Of a DNA stretch of 18,717 bases, positions 1 through 7,877 are shown piece after piece (position 1 is the first letter of the stretch; each line of letters begins with the position of its first letter). The position numbers and the translations under genes are program-made. The notes under the pieces are model-generated. The model was not told the DNA's origin and searched no databases. It was given only the letters and a program-made list of their open reading frames with translations. This DNA comes from Pirellulales bacterium (lineage in GTDB: Bacteria; Planctomycetota; Planctomycetia; Pirellulales; JAICIG01), in NCBI GenBank assembly GCA_025924495.1, contig JAICIG010000117.1:1-18717 (forward strand), read 5' to 3'.

Positions 1-66
1 GAAGCCTTTCGGCTCGTAGGTAGGTATTTCTCCTCTATAGCCGGAGGCGCCAAAAACCGCTAGGAT

Positions 67-96
67 ATTTTTCGTATTTCGTTCCTGATTTTTCGT
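67..96. promoter_or_regulatory. Candidate operator: 21-bp-spaced direct repeats upstream of XylR-type regulator
   Basis: The 9-mer ATTTTTCGT occurs at 67-75 and again at 88-96, a start-to-start spacing of 21 bp, or two helical turns. A shorter related copy, ATTTCGT, lies between them at 76-82. The block is markedly AT-rich compared with its surroundings and sits about 70 bp before the regulator start at 165. AraC/XylR-family proteins are known to bind direct repeats about 21 bp apart, so autoregulation is a reasonable inference. No convincing -35/-10 pair was identified. Confidence 0.38.
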
Positions 97-164
97 CGCA
101 GCGATCGGGCCGGGATGCCACGATTACTCAATAAGCAGTTCCGCGAAGGCGTATTCCCTGACTG

Positions 165-1352
165 ATGGCAAAGCCTCGAAACCGCCGCACCCGCCGCGTG
201 GCAATCCTCATCGAATGGTCGCGCGCGTTCGGCCGCGGGCTGATCGAAGGGGTGGCGCGCTACACCCGCGAACACGAGCATTGGTCGCTCGATTTCGAGC
301 CGCGCGGCTTCGAAGCGCCGCCTCCCTGGCTGGCCGATTGGCAAGGGGACGGCATCTTGGCGCGGCTTCCCAGCCGGGCGCTTGCCTCGGCGGTGCTGGC
401 AAAACAGGTCCCGGTCGTCGATCTGTTCGGTACGTGCACCGAGTCAGGATTTCCGCATGTCGCTGGCGATAATGCGCAGGTGGCTCAGCTCGCATTCGAT
501 CATCTCTGGGAGCAGGGCTTCCGGCAGTTCGCTTACTGCGGGTTGCAGCCGGGACTAATCCGGTACATTGACGAACGAGGCGAAATCTTCCATCGACTGG
601 CCGAAAAGGCGGGCTGTCCTTGTGCGTCGTTCTCGTCGATGGTTGTCGGCGTAACCGTGCCCGACTGGGAACTCGAGCACCAGCTCAAGGCGGCCTGGCT
701 CAAGGAACTGCCCAAACCAATCGGCATTCTATCTTGTTACGACGAACCGGGCTGCCACCTGCTGAACGCCTGCCGCCGCGTCGGGTTGCGCGTACCGGAA
801 GAAGTGGCCGTGATCAGCGTCGGCAACGACTCGGTGCTGTGCGAGATGACCACCCCGCCGATGAGCAGCATCGAACACGACGCGCCGTTGATGGGCTACA
901 AGGCCGCGGCCTTGCTGGACCGGTTGATGGATGGCGCCAAGCCGCCGCGCCGACCCTTGCGCGTGGCGCCGCGCGGCCTCGTCGCGCGGCGCTCGACCGA
1001 CGTGCTGGTCACCGAAGACGCCGACCTGGCAGCGGCGCTCAACTTCATTCGCAGCCACGCCTTCGATCGGATCAGCGTCAGCGATGTCGTGAAGCATGTG
1101 GCGATCTCGCAAAGCGTGCTCGAGCGTAAGTTCCGCACCTTTCTCGGACGGACGCCCAAAGCCGAATTGCTCCGCGCACAAATGGCCCGGGCCAAGCAAC
1201 TGCTGGCCGAGTCGGAGTTGTCCCTCAAAGAAATTGCCGGCCGCTGCGGCTTCAGCAGCGAAAAATATTTCAGCGACGCCTTTCTCCGCCAGTGCGGCGT
1301 TCGCCCCGCCGCTTACCGCCGGCAACGTCGCAACGAAGCCGGTTTCGACTGA
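165..1352 (+). CDS. XylR-type transcriptional regulator, AraC family
   Basis: A 395-residue cytoplasmic DNA-binding regulator. Residues about 10-275 resemble the LacI/periplasmic-binding-protein sensor fold: the opening VAILIEWSRAFGRGLIEGV, then GDN at 101-103, PIGILSCYD at 185-193 and VAVISVGND at 214-222. Residues about 285-388 form a C-terminal AraC-type double helix-turn-helix, with ISVSDVVKHVAISQSVLERK as the first helix pair and LSLKEIAGRCGFSSEKYFS as the second. This architecture matches XylR, which activates xylose or xyloside genes when sugar is bound. The ATG at 165 is chosen because the sensor fold begins directly after a short basic leader; the Shine-Dalgarno match is weak. The neighbouring esterase-like hydrolase and the glycosidase further on make a pentose or hemicellulose ligand plausible but unproven. 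The family call is firm and the ligand is a guess. Confidence 0.93.
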   Translation: MAKPRNRRTRRVAILIEWSRAFGRGLIEGVARYTREHEHWSLDFEPRGFEAPPPWLADWQGDGILARLPSRALASAVLAKQVPVVDLFGTCTESGFPHVAGDNAQVAQLAFDHLWEQGFRQFAYCGLQPGLIRYIDERGEIFHRLAEKAGCPCASFSSMVVGVTVPDWELEHQLKAAWLKELPKPIGILSCYDEPGCHLLNACRRVGLRVPEEVAVISVGNDSVLCEMTTPPMSSIEHDAPLMGYKAAALLDRLMDGAKPPRRPLRVAPRGLVARRSTDVLVTEDADLAAALNFIRSHAFDRISVSDVVKHVAISQSVLERKFRTFLGRTPKAELLRAQMARAKQLLAESELSLKEIAGRCGFSSEKYFSDAFLRQCGVRPAAYRRQRRNEAGFD

Positions 1353-1464
1353 TCCGAATCGGTCGAACCAAGCGCAAAGACGAATCGCGGTCAGCCGTAC
1401 ACTTGTAGCGCAAATGATTCGTCAATCGCATCGCTGCGCACCTTTGAAAGCCAAAGCGCGCGAG

Positions 1465-3465
1465 CTATTCAATGGGACGAGGGCCCCGCTCAATCGTCAC
1501 TTTGGCCGGCTCACAGAGCGAAACCAGGTCTGGCAGATCATAGACGCCGAGCACTCCATGGACCGCATGGATCAATTGCCCAGCGGGCTCTGAAGTCGAA
1601 AGCGCTTCCGTCCAACTCGGCAACGGCCCATCAAGTTGAGCCGAGGAGAATCGCTGCGGCTGCAAGGCGACGGCGTGCAATGCCGGGACAGCGGCCTCCC
1701 CGATGCCGATCAGGCGAATTTGCTTCGGTCGAGCATTTGCTTCGAATTCGGCCAAATGGCGCGCAGCCGCCAGCACATCATCGGTGCGCAAGCCGACCAT
1801 CGACTTGCCCAACAGGTAGGCGAGATAAAACTCTTTCCAGGCGGCGCCAAGCAATTCGTTCTTGGGCCCGGGCGCGGTTTCGCCGAGACCGCGCAAGTCG
1901 ACGGCCAGCACCAGGCTTCCTTGTTTCACAAGGTGTTCGATCGGACCGCCCGCCGCCGCATCGATTTGCTTCCCTTCGCCGTGAAGATAAAGAACCGGCT
2001 GCGCCGACGGCTTCGCGGGCACGAACAGCAAAGCCGGTAAACTTACCTCGGCGCCGATTTCCAGCACAACCTTGTCGATGCGGTAACCGTCGCGCTCGAC
2101 CGTTCCCACAACTCGATGCTTCGCCTGCGGCAATTCATCCGGCAAGCTGGCCCCGATCGTTTCGCGGACCTTATGCCGCTGCTCGTCCGGGGAAGCTTTC
2201 GCCCGCCATTGACCGCGCGCTTCGCTCAATGGTTGAGCTCGCACGCGGTTTAAATCGAACACCGATTGTTCCTGCGGCAACAGCAACACCTGTCCGCGCG
2301 GCGTACATTGCAGTTCTTGTTCGCTGCGAAGCGGCATTTCGCCTTCGGTGATCGAATCGTCGATGCCCAGCAGCCAGCGCCGCATCCATTCGACCATGGC
2401 CTTGCGCCCGACCGGCCCCAGGCCGTGCTTGCCTTCGGCCTCGACCAGATCGACGTGCTGCGGGAAGCCCAGCCGCGCATAGACTCGCTTCGCCTGCCGC
2501 AAGGCGTCCCAGCTTCCGCCAATATCGAAGAAGTCTTCCGTCGTGGCGCAAATCAGCGTCGGTTTGGCGGCGCGCATCAATAAATAGTCCGGCTGATCCA
2601 TGCCAAAAGTGACCTGGCCGAAAATGTTTTGCTCGGCGTCCTGCGGGCCGATGGTGTCGATCAACCGCCGGAAGGTCGTGATGTAACAGGCCGGCGCCGC
2701 GCAGACCACGCGCTCGTCGAGCGCCATCAAGTAGCTCGTTTCCGTCCCGCCGCCTGAGCAGCCGGTGCAGCCGATCCGCCGCGAGTCGATCTCCGGCCGG
2801 GTTTCCAGATAGTCGATGGCTCGCATCCCGTCCCAAGTGCGGTACTGCGCCGTGTTGGTTCCGACCAGGATCGAGCCGACGCCGACCAGAAAATGTTCGG
2901 TCGTCGTGCCGTTGTGTTTGGGCTTGCCGTCGGGTGTGATGATCTGCGAGCGCTCGCCCTGGCCGATCGGGTCATAACAGAAGGCGGCAATGCCGTTGCG
3001 GGCCAGCGAGATGCAGATCTTCTGGTTATAATCCGAAGCCTTCGCCGTGCGGCTATGACCGCAGGCTACCAGCACGGCCGGAAACGGCCCTTTCGCCGCA
3101 GGCAAATACAGGTTCGCCGTCACATGATGATGCGGGCGGCTCTCATAGATTACCTTCTCAATCCGATAGCCGTTCTCTTCAATCGCGCCGACCACCTGGC
3201 CATTGAGCGGCGTGCGCTCGGGGAAGCCGCCTAGCTGGCGAATGAAGAAATCCCGCCGCTCGCGCTGCCAGGCGGTGATTTGGTCCGGCGTCGTAAGTTG
3301 CTCAAACGCTTCGCCCCGGCGGTCGAGCGCTACATGCGCTTGTCGCCGCAGCGATTCATACAGCATTTTGGCGGGCGGCGTCCCGGCGCCGTCAAACACG
3401 TTCAAGTCGTCCTTGGCGGTCGGACACAACAAGGTGACGGCGATCGACAGAAAGGTCAGGTTCAT
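1465..3465 (-). CDS. Exported two-domain alpha/beta hydrolase (acetyl xylan esterase/prolyl oligopeptidase-like)
   Basis: About 666 residues from the ATG at 3465, which directly precedes a hydrophobic export-like segment. In-frame ATGs at 3489 (adds a lysine before that segment) and 3534 are alternatives, and none has a clear Shine-Dalgarno. Domain 1 (about 95-365) is an intact alpha/beta hydrolase: YDPIGQGERS, nucleophile elbow GCSGGG with Ser237, Asp311 or Asp314 in TEDFFD, and His347 in EGKHG. Domain 2 (about 455-640) repeats the fold (LYLHGEG, VDLRGLGE), but its elbow reads GIGEA, with Gly589 where the nucleophilic serine belongs, so it is probably inactive. The family includes acetyl xylan esterases and related peptidases or esterases; substrate is unknown. 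It is transcribed convergently with the XylR-type regulator and divergently from the DUF1501 gene. Confidence 0.88.
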   Translation of the reverse strand: MNLTFLSIAVTLLCPTAKDDLNVFDGAGTPPAKMLYESLRRQAHVALDRRGEAFEQLTTPDQITAWQRERRDFFIRQLGGFPERTPLNGQVVGAIEENGYRIEKVIYESRPHHHVTANLYLPAAKGPFPAVLVACGHSRTAKASDYNQKICISLARNGIAAFCYDPIGQGERSQIITPDGKPKHNGTTTEHFLVGVGSILVGTNTAQYRTWDGMRAIDYLETRPEIDSRRIGCTGCSGGGTETSYLMALDERVVCAAPACYITTFRRLIDTIGPQDAEQNIFGQVTFGMDQPDYLLMRAAKPTLICATTEDFFDIGGSWDALRQAKRVYARLGFPQHVDLVEAEGKHGLGPVGRKAMVEWMRRWLLGIDDSITEGEMPLRSEQELQCTPRGQVLLLPQEQSVFDLNRVRAQPLSEARGQWRAKASPDEQRHKVRETIGASLPDELPQAKHRVVGTVERDGYRIDKVVLEIGAEVSLPALLFVPAKPSAQPVLYLHGEGKQIDAAAGGPIEHLVKQGSLVLAVDLRGLGETAPGPKNELLGAAWKEFYLAYLLGKSMVGLRTDDVLAAARHLAEFEANARPKQIRLIGIGEAAVPALHAVALQPQRFSSAQLDGPLPSWTEALSTSEPAGQLIHAVHGVLGVYDLPDLVSLCEPAKVTIERGPRPIE

Positions 3466-3745
3466 GGAAGCATCTTTGGCAAAAGGCATTCGGGGCGCTG
3501 CAACTGGGAAAGCGATTTCAGTGTAAGCCGCCACTCGGGTTGCCGAAATACTCGCCCAAGCCTGCCGGGCGACTACTACATCACGGCGGCCACTTTCACG
3601 CGAGATCGCAAAGCCTAAAACCGCGGACTAACCAGCGACCTGCTTCGCCGCTCGGCGTCGATGCAAACCGGGTTTTACTCATGGAGAGCCGGCTGGTAAG
3701 ATCCCATCGGCAATTCTGGATGCATGCGATCAGGAGCGTACGACC
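3466..3745. promoter_or_regulatory. Divergent intergenic region between hydrolase and DUF1501 gene
   Basis: This 280-bp gap separates two divergently transcribed genes and must hold both promoters unless the hydrolase starts further upstream (3489 or 3534). GGAG in CAGGAGCG near 3731 is a plausible but distant ribosome binding site for the ATG at 3746. No confident -35/-10 pair, operator or small gene was found. Confidence 0.4.
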
Positions 3746-5146
3746 ATGCGGCAGCATCGCGAACATCCTTCCCAGCGCGGCGTCATCTCGCGGCGCGCCT
3801 TCTTGCAGGCAGGGTCGCTCGGTTTTGCAGGACTGACGCTAAGCGACTTGCTGCGCGCCGAAGCGGCAGCGGGCATTCGCTCGTCGACCAAGGCCGTGAT
3901 CAACGTCCATCTCGATGGCGGCCCGCCTCATCTCGACATGATCGATTTGAAGCCCAACGCACCGAGGGAGATCCGCGGCGAATTCGAGGGCATCGAGACA
4001 AACGTCGCCGGTTTGCAAGTCTGCGAGTTGATGCCGAAGCTGGCCGCCGTGGCCGACAAGTTCGTCTTTATCCGCTCGCTCATCGGTTCGGCGGGCGCGC
4101 ATGACGCATTCCAGTGCCAGTCGGGGTTCGCCGCCAAAGATCTGCAATCGCTTGGCGGCCGGCCGGCGCTGGGCTGCGTCGTCGCCAAGCTGCGCGGCTC
4201 GCATACCGACGTATCGCCGCCGTTCGTCGATCTGATGCAAGGCAGGCCGTTCGTGCGCAATAGCGCTCGTCCCGGGTTTTTGGGGCCCGCTTACCAGGCG
4301 TTTCGTCCCGATATTTCGCATCTATTTACGCGCGAGCTAGAGCCAGGCATGAAAGGCGAGCTGGCGCGACGCGGCGATTATCACGCTGTCAGCTTCACGT
4401 TGAACGAGCAGCTCGATCGCTCGCGGGTCGACGACCGGTTGGAACTGCTGCGCGGCTTTGATCGGCTGCGCCGCGAGGTGGATGCCAGCGGCATGATGGA
4501 CGCGATGGACGACTTCAATCGCCAGGCGCTCGGCATACTCACCTCGGGCCAGTTCGCCCGCGCCATGGATCCCAGCCTGGAAGATCCCGCGACGCTGCGT
4601 CGCTACACGCTCGAGTTGCCAATCGATCAGCTCGGCACGAGCGACGACGCCTCGGCCGTGAAGAAACTGCTTTTGGCGCGGCGGCTTGTCGAAGGCGGAG
4701 TGCGTTGCGTCAGCCTCACGCTCAGCGATTATGACACGCATCGGGGCAATTTCTCGCGACTGCGGTTCTTGTTGCCGGTGCTCGACCACGGCCTGGCGGC
4801 GCTGGTAGGCGATCTCGACGAGCGCGGCATGCTCGACGATGTCTCAATTGTCGTTTGGGGAGAGTTCGGCCGCACGCCGCGCGTGAATAATGGCGCCGGC
4901 CGCGACCATTGGCCCGCCGCAGGCATGGCCTTGATGGCCGGCGGCGGCATGCGCACCGGGCAAGTGCTCGGCGCCACCGATCGCACCGGTTCGGCCGTCG
5001 TCTCTCGCCCCGTCTACTATCAGGACATCATGGCGACGCTTTATCACAACTTGCAGATCGACCCCGCGCAGACCACGCTTATCGACCCCGCCGGCCGTCC
5101 GCAGCATCTCGTGGACCAAGGCCGGCCTCTGCAAGAGTTGCTCTAA
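3746..5146 (+). CDS. DUF1501 domain protein with Tat signal
   Basis: A 466-residue exported protein. A twin-arginine signal, SRRAFLQAG at residues 15-23, is followed by a hydrophobic stretch and an alanine-rich cleavage region near residue 40. The body carries the hallmark DUF1501 blocks: HLDGGPPHLDMIDLKPNAP at about 55-73, SDYDTH at 327-332, WGEFGRTPRV at 371-380 and GRDHWP at 385-390. The family is related to the alkaline phosphatase/sulfatase superfamily, and the Asp and His residues in these blocks are probable metal ligands; its reaction is not established. In Planctomycetota such genes usually sit beside a DUF1549/DUF1553 cytochrome-like gene, but none is present here. The start at 3746 keeps the Tat motif at a normal distance from the N-terminus. 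Confidence 0.94.
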   Translation: MRQHREHPSQRGVISRRAFLQAGSLGFAGLTLSDLLRAEAAAGIRSSTKAVINVHLDGGPPHLDMIDLKPNAPREIRGEFEGIETNVAGLQVCELMPKLAAVADKFVFIRSLIGSAGAHDAFQCQSGFAAKDLQSLGGRPALGCVVAKLRGSHTDVSPPFVDLMQGRPFVRNSARPGFLGPAYQAFRPDISHLFTRELEPGMKGELARRGDYHAVSFTLNEQLDRSRVDDRLELLRGFDRLRREVDASGMMDAMDDFNRQALGILTSGQFARAMDPSLEDPATLRRYTLELPIDQLGTSDDASAVKKLLLARRLVEGGVRCVSLTLSDYDTHRGNFSRLRFLLPVLDHGLAALVGDLDERGMLDDVSIVVWGEFGRTPRVNNGAGRDHWPAAGMALMAGGGMRTGQVLGATDRTGSAVVSRPVYYQDIMATLYHNLQIDPAQTTLIDPAGRPQHLVDQGRPLQELL

Positions 5147-5221
5147 GCAGTTCGCCGGCGCGTGATTCGCGCTGGCGTGCAAAGTCGCATTGGCCGTGCG
5201 GGCGGCGAGCCGATCACCGTT

Positions 5222-6631
5222 CTACTCGACTCGCAAGCGATACTGCACCTGGCTGTTTCCCTGCGCCGATGAATCGGGTGCGAGAATGCGATCGGGCAGC
5301 GACGGCGCCTTGAGCAGCGCGGTTTTTCCATCGATCTGCCATATGAACGGCTGGTCCATTAACGGGTCGCGCGGAATTGGCGCGCCGTCAACCTCGTCGA
5401 GCGTCGCCGGCAGCTTGCCGTCGTGCTCCGCCAGATAGTGCCGTACCGCCTCGATTATCCGCAGCGCCGCGATTTTGCGGCGGAGAGACCAGGCGGTGAC
5501 GTAAATTGCCGCCGGGTCAAAGACCTCCGCCTCTCTCGTCGAAGCCTTTTCATGCATTGTCTTGATTTCTCGCTTTAACTGGATGAACTGCGGCAAGGCT
5601 TCGCGCGGCGCCAACGACGTGACCGCTGCCATGCGTTGATCGATCGCGAGCCGCTGGTGCACGTACCAGCGAACGCTGGCTTCGGCGTCCGACATGGCGG
5701 CTACTTTTTCAGTGGGAACCTGCAAGAGTCCGGGCAGCTCGTCGCGAGCTGAGGGCGCCCATTTCGCGATTTGGTCCGGCGCCCAATCGCTGCGCCTCTT
5801 TTGCAGGGGCCGGGGAAGTTCGTCGAATTCAATCAACAGATTGACCAACTGTTCGCCCATCTTTTGCCACTCCTCGGCGTCGCGGGGCTGATCAAGATCG
5901 TTTGCCGCCGGCAACGTCATGCTGAACATGCTGCTCGCCAGGCTGGCGGCGCGGTCGAGTTCGATCAACGAATCGGGCAACGTACTGAGCGCCCAATAGA
6001 GATTCGGGCTGTCGGGCTGCGAAATCAGCTCGGCCGTTCGGTCGAGCATCGAGCGGTGGATCGCCAACGCCACCAACTGCACGATGTAGAACGGAGTCTG
6101 CGCCAGGTGGCGGCCGTTGGTCAGGCCCACCAGGATTCCTTCGCGGGCCTGCTCCAACTCTCCGCGCGAGATATGGTAACGAATTCTTGCCGCGAGTCCG
6201 TAGCCGAGAAACCCGCGCAGCCCTTGGACGTCGGGCAGCAAGATCAAATACGGAGACGTCGTTTCTCCGATCGGATATTCCCAATGTGCGTCGCGGCGGA
6301 ATGCGGCCCGCTTCATCTCGTCGAAGAACCTTTCGGGCAAGACGCCGCCTGAATTTTCCCACTCGGGCGCGTCGAGCGGACGAGATTCCCATTCGCTTAG
6401 AGAGGGAAAGACTTCATTCATCCACTTGGCCTGCTCCCACGGCAGTCGGAGCAGGATTGGGGCTGCATCGCCCGGCTTCATGTCCGCCTCGGCGGGCAGC
6501 AGCCGGTATTTAAGGACCGGCGTTTCGATCGCGCAAGCGCGAATGGTCAATTCAATCGGCTGAGGCTCTTCCGCAGATAACGGACCGACGAGCGCACATG
6601 TGGCGAAGGCGAAGGCAACGGCGAATCGCAT
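5222..6631 (-). CDS. Secreted hypothetical protein, third gene of the ECF sigma operon
   Basis: About 469 residues from the ATG at 6631, which follows AAAGGA at a good distance and opens directly into a signal peptide (RFAVAFAFATCALVG, cleavage likely after LSA). An upstream ATG at 6658 overlaps the stop of the preceding gene (TAATG) and would add nine residues, so translational coupling is also possible. The mature protein is mostly helical and has no catalytic motif I recognise. Near the C-terminus, AVRHYLAEHDGKLPATLDEV followed by PRDPLMDQPF resembles the 'x-R-x-Y-x(4)-G-x-[LF]-P-x-x-L' segment seen in pseudopilins and in planctomycete hypotheticals, and probably marks a small beta-rich tail. 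Its position behind a sigma factor and a membrane protein suggests an envelope role. Function unknown. Confidence 0.82.
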   Translation of the reverse strand: MRFAVAFAFATCALVGPLSAEEPQPIELTIRACAIETPVLKYRLLPAEADMKPGDAAPILLRLPWEQAKWMNEVFPSLSEWESRPLDAPEWENSGGVLPERFFDEMKRAAFRRDAHWEYPIGETTSPYLILLPDVQGLRGFLGYGLAARIRYHISRGELEQAREGILVGLTNGRHLAQTPFYIVQLVALAIHRSMLDRTAELISQPDSPNLYWALSTLPDSLIELDRAASLASSMFSMTLPAANDLDQPRDAEEWQKMGEQLVNLLIEFDELPRPLQKRRSDWAPDQIAKWAPSARDELPGLLQVPTEKVAAMSDAEASVRWYVHQRLAIDQRMAAVTSLAPREALPQFIQLKREIKTMHEKASTREAEVFDPAAIYVTAWSLRRKIAALRIIEAVRHYLAEHDGKLPATLDEVDGAPIPRDPLMDQPFIWQIDGKTALLKAPSLPDRILAPDSSAQGNSQVQYRLRVE

Positions 6632-6657
6632 GCGGATCCTTTCATGGGGGCGATGCA

Positions 6658-7128
6658 TTAATGGTTCAAGAACTCACGCGTCATGACGCCCAAGGCAAGC
6701 GCTTGCTCTCGAGCATCGGCCTGTTCGAACTGGGCAAGATCTCGGGCGAGCGAATCAGGATTCGAAGTGCGAGCTTGCCAGGCATCGAGTGCTACGCCCG
6801 CCATGGGCCGCCGAGCCAGCGGCGAGAACTCCAGTTCCTCGAGCATTGGCCGGGGCGGCGTGCGCTCGGTTGCCGGCGGGGGCGCCGGACGCTTCGCCAG
6901 CAACGGAGATTCTCGTGCGAACGGCAGGCTGACGGCTAACGATAACGCCAGCACGGCGGAGGCCGCTTGCCAGCAGCGCGTCGTTTTGCGCGCGGCCTGT
7001 CGTCCGGTGGCGAACGCGCACTGGTAGAGCAATTGTTGTTGCTCGGCGGGCGACGCCTGCGGCGACATTTGCGCAAGTTGCGCCTCCAAAGATCGCAATC
7101 GCGGGTCGTCGAGCGGGTAATCATTCAT
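6658..7128 (-). CDS. Single-pass membrane protein, candidate anti-sigma factor
   Basis: A 156-residue protein whose ATG overlaps the stop of the ECF sigma gene by four bases (ATGA at 7125-7128), a classic coupling arrangement. Residues 1-50 are charged and helical (PRLRSLEAQLAQM, AEQQQLLYQCAFATGRQAAR), residues about 53-70 form one hydrophobic helix (AASAVLALSLAVSLPF), and the remaining 86 residues are Pro- and Arg-rich and would be outside. This topology, and the position directly after a sigma gene, are typical of membrane anti-sigma factors. However, no zinc-binding HxxxCxxC motif of the common ZAS type is present. The anti-sigma role is inferred from context; no homologous domain is recognised by eye. 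Confidence 0.8.
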   Translation of the reverse strand: MNDYPLDDPRLRSLEAQLAQMSPQASPAEQQQLLYQCAFATGRQAARKTTRCWQAASAVLALSLAVSLPFARESPLLAKRPAPPPATERTPPRPMLEELEFSPLARRPMAGVALDAWQARTSNPDSLARDLAQFEQADAREQALALGVMTREFLNH

Positions 7129-7610
7129 CGTCGCTTCTCACATTTTGCATCCAGTTTGAGCCGCAGCGCATTGAGCGCCGCTTCATATCGCCGGAACGCC
7201 GTCGCCGCGGAAATGCCGCATAGCCGGCCGATCTCTTCCAACGAAAGACGTCCCCAAATCCGCGCCACCAGCACTTCCCGCAGTTGATCATCCAGTTCTT
7301 CGACGGCTGCCAACGTCTCCGCGATTTCAAGCGAGTCGGCGGGCTCGTTGGCCGGCTGTTCAGGCCGGCTTCTCGCTTGCTCTCGGCATCGGCGGCGGAC
7401 GTCGGCCAGCCGCTGCTTTTCCGCCAGGTTGCGGCAAACGCGATACAGCCATGCGATCGGGTTATCCGGCGGTGGATCCTGGCAGGCGAGCCGACAAAAC
7501 GCCTCTTGCACCACGTCGTCGCTCGACGCACAGCGCGAGCGAACCCAGAGCCGCAACGAGGTGGCCTGCGTCTCGATCAACCTGGCGAGCTCGATGGGGT
7601 CCAGTGGCAT
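7125..7610 (-). CDS. ECF-type RNA polymerase sigma factor
   Basis: A 161-residue sigma-70 family protein with only regions 2 and 4. Region 2 spans about 14-70, with SDDVVQEAFCRL at 30-41 (the region 2.2 core-binding signature) and PIAWLYRVCRNLAEKQRL at 51-68 for -10 recognition and melting. Region 4 spans about 104-155, with LDDQLREVLVARIWGRLS followed by the helix-turn-helix LEEIGRLCGISAATAFRRYE. The linker at 70-95 is Arg-, Glu- and Pro-rich. It heads an overlapping operon with a membrane protein and a secreted protein, suggesting a signal sensed at the membrane that redirects RNA polymerase. The ATG at 7610 gives the normal ECF N-terminus; the ribosome binding site is weak. Confidence 0.94.
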   Translation of the reverse strand: MPLDPIELARLIETQATSLRLWVRSRCASSDDVVQEAFCRLACQDPPPDNPIAWLYRVCRNLAEKQRLADVRRRCREQARSRPEQPANEPADSLEIAETLAAVEELDDQLREVLVARIWGRLSLEEIGRLCGISAATAFRRYEAALNALRLKLDAKCEKRR

Positions 7611-7619
7611 CTTGCAACC

Positions 7620-7698
7620 ATTGCTGGCAACTGACAGCTAGAAACCATGATCCCGCGGCGGCTGATTCTTTTCACGGAATTCGTCCGCCGCCAGCAAT
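7620..7698. repeat. Nested inverted repeats upstream of the ECF sigma gene
   Basis: ATTGCTGGC at 7620-7628 is matched by its exact reverse complement GCCAGCAAT at 7690-7698. Inside it, GCGGCGG at 7655-7661 pairs with CCGCCGC at 7685-7691, leaving a 23-nt loop. The pairs share bases 7690-7691, so they cannot both form fully. They lie in the 267-bp gap (7611-7877) between the sigma gene and the divergent membrane protein gene, so they may mark an operator or a leader structure. A run of six T at 7698-7703 follows on the plus strand, but no plus-strand gene precedes it, which argues against a terminator. Confidence 0.3.
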
Positions 7699-7877
7699 TT
7701 TTTACATCTACTGCCAGGCGAATGGCATGCGCCGTTGGCTGATCGTGCCTCAGATCCGAATCCACGAGGAGCGGCGCCCGACGAGCCAAATGGCGCGACG
7801 GGGAAGCCGAAAGATAAAAGGCGTCGATGAATGGGATTCAGCCGGCATTGCGGCCGGCCGTCCGCTAAAATGCGGCA

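Noticed and set aside
1258..1272. CGAAAAATATTTC match to the candidate regulator operator
   Set aside because: It lies inside the coding sequence of the second helix-turn-helix (Ser-Glu-Lys-Tyr-Phe) and has no 21-bp partner.
729..1325. 198-codon open frame opposite the XylR-type gene
   Set aside because: It lies entirely within the confirmed regulator gene and has no ribosome binding site or motif.
1341..1369. Imperfect hairpin GGTTTCGAC/GTCGAACC at the end of the regulator gene, considered as a terminator
   Set aside because: The stem has a bulge, the loop is long, and no T run follows in either direction.
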